DNA from: Enterocloster bolteae
GTDB taxonomy: Bacteria; Bacillota_A; Clostridia; Lachnospirales; Lachnospiraceae
Length of the DNA: 12,469 bases
NCBI GenBank assembly: GCA_021769025.1
Contig: JAETTS010000038.1
Location: forward strand, 1 to 12,469
Direction of reading: 5' to 3'
Within the stretch, counting starts at the first letter, position 1. Every line of letters starts with the position of its first letter. The notes below the pieces were generated by a model. That model was given only the letters and a program-made list of their open reading frames with translations, was not told the DNA's origin and did no database searches. A program made the position numbers and the translations under genes. Shown piece after piece: positions 1-7,071 of the stretch.

Positions 1-106
1 TTCCTCTTTTACCATAGTACATATTATATTTAGTATAAAAGAAGCTTGGCATATTCCCAAAATGAGGTTTGGGAAATACCGGCAAATAGGAGAGAAGGGA
101 TCAATT

Positions 107-1477
107 ATGGCAAAGGAGGACATGATGAATAATCAGTTGATATGGGAGGATGAATTCAATATTGGAATAAGGATGATTGATGAGGAGCATCAGAGGCTTT
201 TTATGATTATCAATCGGTTATGGGCCCTTGAGGCGGAGGAGAAGAAAAACAAAAAAGCATGCCAGGAGGGGATCAAATATTTTAAAGAACATGCGATGAA
301 ACACTTTGACGACGAGGAAAGCTATATGGAGCTGATCCACTATGAGGAGCTGGAGACCCACAGACGGCTGCATCGGGGGTTCCGGGAGCATTCCCTTCCG
401 GCGTTGGAGCGGGAATTGATACGGGAAGACTATTCACCTTCTGCAGTAGACCATTTTCTGGCTGTCTGTGCAGGATGGCTGATCGGACATACTCTCACGG
501 AAGACATGGCGATTACAGGAGAGAAGATGAGTAAGTGGGTGGATCTGCTGCCGGAAGAAGAACTTCTGGCTATGGAGCAGGTGATAGGGAAGCTTTTGCA
601 ATCCATGTTTCGCTTAAAGGCGCAGGTCATTAGCGAATCTTATGGGGGAGAACGGTTCGGAAAAGGAGTCTACTACCGGATCGTCTATGGAAGAGAGAAA
701 GATAATGAAAAGTGGGAGATCCTTCTGGCTTTTGAAGATCAGATTCTGATTAAGACGGTGGGGAAGCTGATGGGAGTTCAATCGGATAAGCTTGATATCA
801 TGCTGTTAAATGCAGCCAGGTATACGGCTTGCCAGTTCGTAAGTCGTGTCATGGCGCATTATCCGTCTATCCATACCTACGAGATGACGGAGGAAAATCT
901 TCTAACCTATGAGCAGTTTCAGTGGTTTTTTGAGAATAAGAAGCTGCAGGCCAGCCTGCTGTTTGGCACAAATAAGGGATATTTTGCCTATTGCGTCATT
1001 GCTCCTCATCTGTTTTCCAAAAGTATCGGAGTGCCCCTTGTGGCAAGCAACGCCATAGCAGAAATCGAAAAATACCTTACAGAGAAGGAGAAGAGCACAA
1101 AACGCAAGATCCTTGTGGTTGACGACTCCATCACCATACGCCAGGGGATAAAGAGGCTGTTGGCAAAACAATATGAAGTCTCCGATGTGGGATCAGGAGC
1201 AGCTGCCATTCGCGCCATCACGTTGGACAGACCGGATCTGGTGCTATTGGATTATGAAATGCCAGTCTGTGACGGAAGTAATGTATTGGCCATGCTTCGC
1301 TCAGAGGAAGCCTTTGCTGATATTCCGGTCATTTTCCTGACAAGCAGGGACGATAAGGAAAGCGTGAAAAAAGTGTTATCCTTAAAGGCGGATGGATATC
1401 TGCTAAAATATTTGAATCCGATGGATATCAGGAAGAGGATCGACGATTATTTTGTGAAGAAGGCGGCCTTGCGGTAA
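107..1477 (+). CDS. Bacteriohemerythrin / CheX-like / response-regulator receiver fusion protein
   Basis: Probable cytoplasmic O2/redox- or iron-linked signalling protein of 456 aa. Residues about 9-140 form a bacteriohemerythrin domain with the full di-iron ligand pattern: H28, H66, E70, H85, H89, H128 and D133 (HxxxE, HxxxH, HxxxxD). Residues about 170-320 resemble a CheX/CheC-type domain, but the catalytic ExxN is not evident (N235xxR238 at that place); this assignment is tentative. Residues about 334-453 are a receiver domain with acidic pair D339/D340, phosphoacceptor D382, T412 and K434; K434 is followed by Y instead of the usual P. No kinase or DNA-binding output domain is present. I chose ATG 107 because AGGAGAGAAGG lies 8 bases upstream; ATG 62 lacks a good ribosome site. 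ATG 122 or 125 is also possible, with AAGGAGG just before it, and would start right at the domain. The 3' end overlaps the convergent araC-type gene by 31 bp. Hemerythrin and receiver calls are firm; the physiological output is unknown. Confidence 0.88.
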   Translation: MAKEDMMNNQLIWEDEFNIGIRMIDEEHQRLFMIINRLWALEAEEKKNKKACQEGIKYFKEHAMKHFDDEESYMELIHYEELETHRRLHRGFREHSLPALERELIREDYSPSAVDHFLAVCAGWLIGHTLTEDMAITGEKMSKWVDLLPEEELLAMEQVIGKLLQSMFRLKAQVISESYGGERFGKGVYYRIVYGREKDNEKWEILLAFEDQILIKTVGKLMGVQSDKLDIMLLNAARYTACQFVSRVMAHYPSIHTYEMTEENLLTYEQFQWFFENKKLQASLLFGTNKGYFAYCVIAPHLFSKSIGVPLVASNAIAEIEKYLTEKEKSTKRKILVVDDSITIRQGIKRLLAKQYEVSDVGSGAAAIRAITLDRPDLVLLDYEMPVCDGSNVLAMLRSEEAFADIPVIFLTSRDDKESVKKVLSLKADGYLLKYLNPMDIRKRIDDYFVKKAALR

Positions 1478-2307
1478 GCGGAAGGGGAGACTCCGTACCG
1501 TTTCTTAAACTGCAGATAAAAACTCTGTCTGGAGTTCATGCCAATGATCTGATCAATGTCGTCGATAGGGGTATCGGTGTCCCGAAGAATGGCAGCTGCC
1601 GCATCCAGCTTGGTGGCGATCAGGTACTGCCAGATGGAACTGCCAGTTACATGGCGAAATACCCGCTCCAGATAGATGCCGTTAAGCCCCATGCGGGCTT
1701 CGATGTCCTTCATGCTTTTGATGGTTTTATAGTGATCTCGGATATGCAGCCGGATAAGATCGGTATACCGCTTCTGCATCTGCTCCGTAGGGGATGGAGG
1801 GCGGATGCCGGAGAGAAGCCGGTCAATGATGAAAAATACTTCTGTGCAGATTGCACCAAGGCGAATCTCATTACAGGTTTCTGCATACTCGTCCAGCATA
1901 GTCTGAAACTTCTCCAGGATCAGGGAAGCGCCTTGGATGATAAACCCTCCGCTTATGCCGGACAGCTTCTCATGCAAGGCAGGGCAGCCGTCCATCAGGG
2001 ATCTTAAGTCTGCCCCTTTTCCCTGCCTGGCTTCTGCTAAGTCAATGGTGATGCCAATAAGGGCTCCCGGCTGTTCGGCCAGAAACAGTTTACGGTGGGG
2101 AAGCTTGCTGTTGAGTACAAAAAGATCCCCGGAAGACAGGTGAAAGGCTTGGTCTTGAACCACATACTGGGACACGCCGTCTACCTGATAATTCAATTCC
2201 AGAAATCCATGCTGGTGAGTCCGGGCCATATCAAATACCTGGGAGTTGGCGGATAAATAGCACTTGGAGATAAACAGCTGTTTTTCATATTCCTCTGGCG
2301 TAATCAT
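1447..2307 (-). CDS. AraC-family transcriptional regulator
   Basis: 286-aa transcription factor. The N-terminal part (about 1-110) is a cupin-like effector domain with H31, H33 and E37 and a second strand pair ending in GDLFVLNSKLPH (H71). The C-terminal part (about 185-280) is the double helix-turn-helix of the AraC/XylS family: a first HTH around MGLNGIYLERVFRHVTG and a second ending in the family signature SFYLQFKKRYGVSPSAYRK. ATG 2307 is chosen because GAAGGAGG (2315-2322) stands 7 bases upstream and a strong promoter lies just before it; the longer in-frame start at 2358 would fall inside that promoter's -35 box. It is transcribed away from the ABC operon starting at 2717, the usual arrangement for a local sugar-responsive activator, so control of that operon is the likely role (inference). 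The effector is unknown. Confidence 0.93.
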   Translation of the reverse strand: MITPEEYEKQLFISKCYLSANSQVFDMARTHQHGFLELNYQVDGVSQYVVQDQAFHLSSGDLFVLNSKLPHRKLFLAEQPGALIGITIDLAEARQGKGADLRSLMDGCPALHEKLSGISGGFIIQGASLILEKFQTMLDEYAETCNEIRLGAICTEVFFIIDRLLSGIRPPSPTEQMQKRYTDLIRLHIRDHYKTIKSMKDIEARMGLNGIYLERVFRHVTGSSIWQYLIATKLDAAAAILRDTDTPIDDIDQIIGMNSRQSFYLQFKKRYGVSPSAYRKAAFFTK

Positions 2308-2329
2308 GAAAATGCCTCCTTCTAAAGGA

Positions 2330-2358
2330 ATTATAGTAGAAAATGTTAAAAATATCAA
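2330..2358 (-). promoter_or_regulatory. Sigma-A-type promoter for the AraC-family gene
   Basis: On the minus strand, -35 TTGATA (2353-2358) and a perfect -10 TATAAT (2330-2335) are separated by exactly 17 bases. The predicted transcript starts near 2323, directly at the Shine-Dalgarno sequence, giving a leader of only about 15 nt. Confidence 0.75.
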
Positions 2359-2391
2359 CCTAATTAGATTTAAAATAGTTTTTTTATCGTA

Positions 2392-2420
2392 TTGTCAATG
2401 GACAAAAATCATAATAAAAT
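2392..2420 (+). promoter_or_regulatory. Sigma-A-type promoter for the ABC/GDPD operon
   Basis: TTGTCA (2392-2397) and TAAAAT (2415-2420) are separated by 17 bases, each one mismatch from consensus. The predicted start near 2427 leaves a leader of about 290 nt before the binding-protein gene. The AT-rich stretch 2359-2391 between this and the divergent promoter is the natural place for an AraC-protein operator, but no clear repeated site could be picked out. Confidence 0.65.
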
Positions 2421-2716
2421 GATAGTATCAAGGGAAAAGGTGTACATCTTAACAATTTGAGGAGAAAGCAGAAAGGAATCCAATGTCATGTTGGCTGGCT
2501 TTCATGCGTTTTTTCTACTGCTGGATCCGGAAAGGCTCCGGAAACTTTGTTGGAGGTGGTTTGGTACACATTTTTCCTGATTTTTTATGCCCTTTTCCCT
2601 GATAAGATGTTAAAAAACCGATGATTTCGGTAAGCAGTAACGGAAATAAGAACTGTTGAACACGAAAATAAATGGAAACATTACGGATAAATCGTATTTT
2701 ATAATAAGGAGAGACT
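2421..2716 (+). other. Long leader of the ABC operon with small hairpins
   Basis: About 290 nt of probable 5' untranslated RNA. Visible structure: a 6-bp hairpin with both arms TCCGGA (2526-2531 and 2537-2542, loop AAGGC) and a 5-bp inverted repeat ACCGA/TCGGT (2617-2621 and 2627-2631). Neither is followed by a T-run, so neither is a standard terminator. A short ORF (2483-2602) is listed separately. No known riboswitch class was recognised. Confidence 0.4.
2483..2602 (+). CDS. Possible 39-aa leader ORF (unrecognised)
   Basis: ATG at 2483 is preceded by AAAGGA at 5-base spacing and reads 39 codons to TGA at 2600. It lies wholly within the predicted leader of the ABC operon and contains the TCCGGA hairpin. 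The peptide is rich in aromatic residues and cysteine (seven F, two W, one Y, three C) and begins MSCWLAFMRFFYCW. No family is recognised. It could be a chance ORF in untranslated RNA; the ribosome site is the only positive evidence. Confidence 0.22.
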   Translation: MSCWLAFMRFFYCWIRKGSGNFVGGGLVHIFPDFLCPFP

Positions 2717-4075
2717 ATGAAAAAGAATAATTATCGCCGCTTCATGAAAGGAATCGGCTGTTTGACCGCGCTGACCATGATGGCAGGTATGATGACTGGT
2801 TGCTCAAAAACCCCGGAAACAGAGACTCAGGGGACAGCTCAGGGTAGTACGGCTGCTGTTGCCTCAGAGGAAGCCAAAGGCAGCCAGGCAGATTCGGAAG
2901 GCGGCTCTTCGGAGGCAAAGGCCAGCGGAACCATCAACTTTTATTATTGGGATGACAAGCAGTCTGATGGCGTCAATGGGATCATTGAATTGTTTAACAA
3001 GGAAAATCCAGATATCAAGGTGGTGGCCACTCAGATTCCTTCCGGAGAATACTGGACCAAGCTGCAGACCTCCCTGCCTACAGGAACCGGGCCGGACGTG
3101 TTCTGGATGAACCGGAATGTTCCGGACTATATCAGTGCGGATCTGGTAGCGGACTTAACCGACCGGATTGAGGAAGCAGGCATTGATATGAGCATGTTCC
3201 CACAGTTCGCCAGAGATTTATACAGCCGGGACGGGCGGATCTATGCCATCCCCAAAGACTATGACGGAATTGGTCTTTTCTATAATAAAGCCATCTTCGA
3301 TGAGATGGGCGTGGAATATCCCAAGGACGGCATGACCTGGGAAGAACTCCTTGACTTAGCCCAGAAAACGACTACAGAGAATCACTACGGCTTTGCAGCC
3401 ACCAACACAGGAAATGTATGTTATCAGAACTTTATCTATTCCAATGAGGGCCGCATTTCTTCCGCCGACAATGCAGGGTGCCAGGTGAACGAGGCACCGG
3501 CTGTGGAAGCCATCCAGTTCCTTCATGACATGATGTACAAATACCAGGTGGCTCCCACCTATTCAGAGATGCAGGAGATGAGTACCAATGACATGTTTGC
3601 TGCAGGGCAGATTGCTATGACCACCAACGGCTCATGGAAGCTTCAGTCGTTTGCGGAGGCTCTGGGAGACGATCTGGGAATCTGCACCATGCCGGTGTCC
3701 AAGGTTCCGGCCATCACCGTACACGGAGTGGGCTACTGTATCTCCACCAAGACCCAGAATATGGATGCCTGCTGGGAGTTTGTGAAATTCTGTGCCTCTC
3801 CTGAGGCCCAGGAGGCTACGGCGGACAGTGCCATCCCAGCTTACAAAGGCTGCGACCAGGTATGGGCAAAGAAATATGCCCAGTATGACGCACAGAAGCT
3901 TTTGGAAGGCGCGTATTATGAAGGTTCTCTTGGAAATCCCTGGTGGGATAAGGGCTTTACCGATGCCAATACTAAACTGACAGAAGCCATGACCAATATC
4001 TGGGCCGATCCGGAGGCTGATATTCAGGGGATTTTAGACCAGTGCAAGACCGACATTGAGGCTATTACCAAGTAA
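2717..4075 (+). CDS. ABC transporter substrate-binding lipoprotein (CUT1 / family 1)
   Basis: 452-aa extracellular solute-binding lipoprotein. Residues 1-28 are a signal peptide with basic N-terminus (MKKNNYRR) and hydrophobic core, ending in a lipobox MTGC with lipidated C29. Residues about 30-70 are a low-complexity S/A/E/G/T-rich tether, and the binding domain follows (about 72-452). Family-1 features include TINFYYWDD at its start, the ELFNKENPDIKV helix, the GTGPDVFWMN segment and the GSWKLQSF stretch. Length fits CUT1 binding proteins. AAGGAGA stands 7 bases before the ATG. It is the first gene of the operon and feeds the two permeases downstream. The substrate cannot be read from the sequence: the family is mostly oligosaccharide-binding but includes glycerol-phosphate types, and the downstream GDPD-family gene keeps that option open. 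Confidence 0.93.
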   Translation: MKKNNYRRFMKGIGCLTALTMMAGMMTGCSKTPETETQGTAQGSTAAVASEEAKGSQADSEGGSSEAKASGTINFYYWDDKQSDGVNGIIELFNKENPDIKVVATQIPSGEYWTKLQTSLPTGTGPDVFWMNRNVPDYISADLVADLTDRIEEAGIDMSMFPQFARDLYSRDGRIYAIPKDYDGIGLFYNKAIFDEMGVEYPKDGMTWEELLDLAQKTTTENHYGFAATNTGNVCYQNFIYSNEGRISSADNAGCQVNEAPAVEAIQFLHDMMYKYQVAPTYSEMQEMSTNDMFAAGQIAMTTNGSWKLQSFAEALGDDLGICTMPVSKVPAITVHGVGYCISTKTQNMDACWEFVKFCASPEAQEATADSAIPAYKGCDQVWAKKYAQYDAQKLLEGAYYEGSLGNPWWDKGFTDANTKLTEAMTNIWADPEADIQGILDQCKTDIEAITK

Positions 4076-4123
4076 ACCTGCTGTAAGGATTCGAGACTTT
4101 TAAAGTATATTGCTGAAAAAGAG

Positions 4124-4191
4124 AAGGCTGCCGCATCTTTTGCGTAACTGTTCCGATCGCTGCATCTGAATGGCTGCGGGGCGGCAGCCTT
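4124..4191 (+). repeat. 11-bp inverted repeat between binding-protein and permease genes
   Basis: Arms AAGGCTGCCGC (4124-4134) and GCGGCAGCCTT (4181-4191) are perfectly complementary, with a 46-nt loop. No T-run follows, so it is not a classical terminator. Position after the binding-protein stop and 10 bases before the permease ribosome site (AAGGAGG 4201-4207) suits an RNA-stabilising or expression-step-down structure giving more binding protein than permease (inference). Confidence 0.6.
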
Positions 4192-4213
4192 AGATTGTGT
4201 AAGGAGGCAGGAC

Positions 4214-5149
4214 ATGAAGTCCCCAATGATGAAAAAAGAGATGAGAAGCCGTGGGAAGATTAAGAAAGAATGGCTTTGGGCCTATGTGTTTCTTGCACCC
4301 ATGTTTCTCGGCACCCTGGTATTCGGCTTGTTTCCGATTCTGTATTCGTTTTTCCTTTCTGTTACAAAGTGGGATTTGCTATCTGGCTTTCAGGGGATGG
4401 CAGGGATCGAGAATTTTATCTCTGTGTTTACCAATCCCACCACTCTGTATGAGATTCGCAATACCCTTGTCTATTCTGCGGCAACGGTTCCCATTACGCT
4501 TATGTTCTCCTTGCTGTTTGCCAACCTGTTAAGCAAAGGCATACGGGGAAAGGGGATTTTCAGGATTATATATTTCCTTCCCAATATCATTATGCCTACG
4601 GCTGTGGCGATGGTCTGGCGGTGGCTTTTAAATACCAAGTATGGTCTGGTCAATATGATCCTGGGAGCCGTAGGGCTTCCCACGCCGTCCTGGATTTCTG
4701 ATCCCAATTTCATCATGACCTCCTTAATCATTGTGGGAGTGTGGAGTGGTATTGGTTACAATACCATTATCCTTCTGGCAGCTATCCAGGGCCTGTCCAG
4801 GGACATGTATGAGTCGGCGGAATTGGACGGGGCAGGAGAGCGGGTGAAGTTTTTTAAGATTACCCTTCCCCTGGTTTCTCCGTCCCTGTTCTTCCTTCTG
4901 ACCATGGGAATCATGAAGGCTATGCGGGCCTTTGATATGATCTATATGTTTATCGGAAAGGATCCGTGGAGCGCTGGAGGGCCCCTTCTGGATGCGGTGA
5001 GGACCATGGTGTACGGAATCTATTTCAATGGGTTTACCCGTATGGATATGGGAATGGCTTCCGCAGAGTCCGTGGTGCTGTTTGTGATGATTCTGATTGT
5101 TACCGGCCTGCAGTTTAAGCTGCAGGAAAAATGGGTCAACTATGATTAG
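4214..5149 (+). CDS. ABC transporter permease, MalF/UgpA-type
   Basis: 311-aa integral membrane subunit of the uptake system. It has a positively charged N-terminus, a first membrane span at about 20-48 (YVFLAPMFLGTLVFGLFPI) and several further hydrophobic spans. The cytoplasmic EAA loop at about 199-219 (YESAELDGA ... ITLPLVSP) is the site that docks the ATPase. The order binding protein - MalF type - MalG type is standard for CUT1 systems. AAGGAGG (4201-4207) lies at good spacing for ATG 4214. The next permease follows after 12 bases, so the two are almost certainly co-translated. Confidence 0.94.
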   Translation: MKSPMMKKEMRSRGKIKKEWLWAYVFLAPMFLGTLVFGLFPILYSFFLSVTKWDLLSGFQGMAGIENFISVFTNPTTLYEIRNTLVYSAATVPITLMFSLLFANLLSKGIRGKGIFRIIYFLPNIIMPTAVAMVWRWLLNTKYGLVNMILGAVGLPTPSWISDPNFIMTSLIIVGVWSGIGYNTIILLAAIQGLSRDMYESAELDGAGERVKFFKITLPLVSPSLFFLLTMGIMKAMRAFDMIYMFIGKDPWSAGGPLLDAVRTMVYGIYFNGFTRMDMGMASAESVVLFVMILIVTGLQFKLQEKWVNYD

Positions 5150-5161
5150 AGGAGGAAGAGC

Positions 5162-5995
5162 ATGGGATTAAGCAGAAAAAAGAAGATATCGCAGCTGGTT
5201 GTCTATATGGTTCTGATCCTGGGTTCGGTTCTGATGGTAATTCCGTTTTTCTGGATGATCCTTACCTCGTTCAAGACCTACAAGGAAGTGATTGCCCTGC
5301 CTATCCAGTGGCTGCCGGCTCAGTGGAAGTTTGATAATTATGCTCAGGTTCTTGGAAAACTGGACTTTTTAAGGTATTATCGCAATACGATCCTGGTAAC
5401 GGTAACAACGGTAAGCGTGATGACATTTTTTGCAGCGCTGGCGGCCTATACTTTTGCCCGCATGAATTTTCCCGGGAAGAATCTTTTGTTCGGACTGTTA
5501 TTGATCGTCTATATGGTGCCTCCGCAGATGACCATGGTGCCCAAGTATATGATGATCGTGAAGCTGGGGTGGGTAGATACTCTGGCAGGCATTGTGGTGC
5601 CTAATCTGTTCAGCGTCTACACCATGTTTATGCTTAAGCAGTTTTTTGCCTCTGTGCCAGGGGATATGGATGCTGCGGCCAAGATTGACGGATGTTCCTA
5701 TTTCGGCATCTTCTGGAGGGTGGATCTTCCTCTGGTGAAAAACGGCCTCATCGCCATCACGGTTTTAAATGTCCTGTGGTCCTGGAATGACCTTTTGTGG
5801 CCTTTGATTGCTACCAGCACAGACAGAATGCGGGTGTTGTCCGTAGCCATTGCCACACTGAACAACTCTGACGGCTCCCAATATCAGCTTCTCATGGCGG
5901 CAGGTGTTCTGGCAATCCTGCCTATGCTGATTATCTATGGGGTGTGCCAGCAGTATTTTATAGAAGGAATCACGTCGTCCGGGGTGAAAGGATAG
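5162..5995 (+). CDS. ABC transporter permease, MalG/UgpE-type
   Basis: 277-aa integral membrane subunit, partner of the preceding permease. An N-terminal span (about 12-35, ending IPFFWMILTSFKT, a family signature) is followed by further spans and the EAA loop at about 170-190 (DAAAKIDGC ... VDLPLVK). Length is typical of MalG-type subunits. A GGAGGA ribosome site lies between the stop of the upstream permease and ATG 5162. No ATP-binding subunit follows here or anywhere in the window. Expected partner: a multitask MsmX/MsmK-type ATPase encoded elsewhere (family knowledge plus inference). Confidence 0.94.
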   Translation: MGLSRKKKISQLVVYMVLILGSVLMVIPFFWMILTSFKTYKEVIALPIQWLPAQWKFDNYAQVLGKLDFLRYYRNTILVTVTTVSVMTFFAALAAYTFARMNFPGKNLLFGLLLIVYMVPPQMTMVPKYMMIVKLGWVDTLAGIVVPNLFSVYTMFMLKQFFASVPGDMDAAAKIDGCSYFGIFWRVDLPLVKNGLIAITVLNVLWSWNDLLWPLIATSTDRMRVLSVAIATLNNSDGSQYQLLMAAGVLAILPMLIIYGVCQQYFIEGITSSGVKG

Positions 5996-6110
5996 AAAAT
6001 GTCCGGAATCTTGTATGCCTGTAAGTCTTAAAAGCTACCAATCCGCAGTGCTGGCAGGCAGAGAGAGAGGTTCTGGAAGGACATAAGAACAGAAAAGAGG
6101 GAATCAGCAT

Positions 6111-6947
6111 ATGGAATTTGATTTGAAACGGTTGGCGAAGGAGAAGCTGATCATGGTGGCACACCGTGGTATCTGGGGTGGCAACATTCCCTGCAATACC
6201 ATAGCGGCCTATGAGATTGCCCTGAAGCAGGGGGCGGACATGATAGAGGTGGATGTGGATGCCAGCGCAGACGGCCAGCTGTTTATCTTTCATCCCACTA
6301 TGGAAGCCGCCCATCTGCATCGGCAGGTTTCGATTCCAAAGCTTCCGGCTTCGGAAGTACGGAAGCTGCGGTATGTGAATGTAGATGACACAGAGACTCA
6401 GTTCGGACTGGAAACACTGGATGATGTACTGGAAAACTTTAAGGGAAGGTGCTATATTAATATTGATAAGTTCTGCAACAACCCGGTAAAGATTGCCCAG
6501 GCCATCAGACGGCACGGTATGAGTGAACAGATCCTGGTCAAGACATCGCCAGCGGAGGAAGCGTTGGCCATCATTGAGGAGCATTGCCCGGACATTCAAT
6601 ATATGTGTATGATCGAGGCACCGGAAGAGATTGACAGAGTGCGGCGGCATAAGTTAAACTATATTGGAAATGAGGTGCTGTTTAAGGAGGATTCCTCCCT
6701 GTTTGCAGACAGGGCATTTATCAGAGATCAGCACCGGCAGGAAATGTTAGTGTGGTGCAATGCCATTGTGTATGATTATAACCGGGTGATCTCGGCAGGC
6801 CATAATGACGATACGTCTCTTCTCAGAGACCCAAAAGAAGGCTGGGGCTGGATTGCAGAGCGGGGGTATGATTTTATGCAGACTGACTGGATGGGGATGG
6901 CGGTAAGCTATTTAAAGGAGACAGGACAGTTATACCGTAATCGGTGA
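6111..6947 (+). CDS. Glycerophosphodiester phosphodiesterase (GDPD)-family protein, divergent active site
   Basis: 278-aa, no signal peptide, so probably cytoplasmic. The family TIM-barrel start is clear: AHRG (H18, R19), then the PENT-like box as P27-C28-N29-T30, GADMIEVDVD with E46 and D48, and a second histidine H61. Three positions differ from the usual GDPD pattern: the E of PENT is C28, the HD after the strand is H61-P62, and the IE-type metal strand is INID (D119). The C-terminal strand FMQTDWM matches the usual TD motif. The two catalytic histidines and E46/D48 remain, so an active metal-dependent phosphodiesterase is plausible, but the substrate may differ from glycerophosphodiesters. 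It lies 115 bp after the permeases with no visible terminator, so it is probably co-transcribed and may process the imported compound (inference). AGAGGG precedes the ATG by 9 bases. Confidence 0.85.
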   Translation: MEFDLKRLAKEKLIMVAHRGIWGGNIPCNTIAAYEIALKQGADMIEVDVDASADGQLFIFHPTMEAAHLHRQVSIPKLPASEVRKLRYVNVDDTETQFGLETLDDVLENFKGRCYINIDKFCNNPVKIAQAIRRHGMSEQILVKTSPAEEALAIIEEHCPDIQYMCMIEAPEEIDRVRRHKLNYIGNEVLFKEDSSLFADRAFIRDQHRQEMLVWCNAIVYDYNRVISAGHNDDTSLLRDPKEGWGWIAERGYDFMQTDWMGMAVSYLKETGQLYRNR

Positions 6948-7071
6948 AAACAAAGCATCCGATCCTCACGGCGGGACAATTTGCCGGCTGCCTGGCCTAA
7001 AGGTGCGTCAAGATAGGGCAAAAGCACACAGGACTCTTTCCAGGCGGGGAGGAGGCAGAAAGGAGTTTCGG

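Noticed and set aside
1..61. Possible promoter before the hemerythrin gene
   Set aside because: TATAAA at 34-39 resembles a -10, but no -35 at proper spacing is visible and the window edge cuts off the upstream context.
2393..2398. Perfect TTGACA on the minus strand overlapping the rightward -35 box
   Set aside because: The only nearby -10 candidate (TATTTT, 15-base spacer) is poor, and a much better promoter for the AraC gene exists at 2330-2358.
2343..2616. ATGTTAAAAA present at 2343-2352 and 2607-2616, possible looped AraC operators
   Set aside because: A 10-base AT-rich word repeated in AT-rich DNA is weak evidence, and the second copy lies far downstream of the promoter.
5970..6650. 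226-codon open frame on the minus strand
   Set aside because: It lies opposite the well-supported GDPD-family gene, has no ribosome site or recognisable domain, and has a composition typical of an antisense shadow.
6948..7071. Search for a terminator or promoter between the GDPD and helicase genes
   Set aside because: Only a 4-bp CGGC/GCCG pairing was found, with no T-run and no convincing -35/-10 pair.
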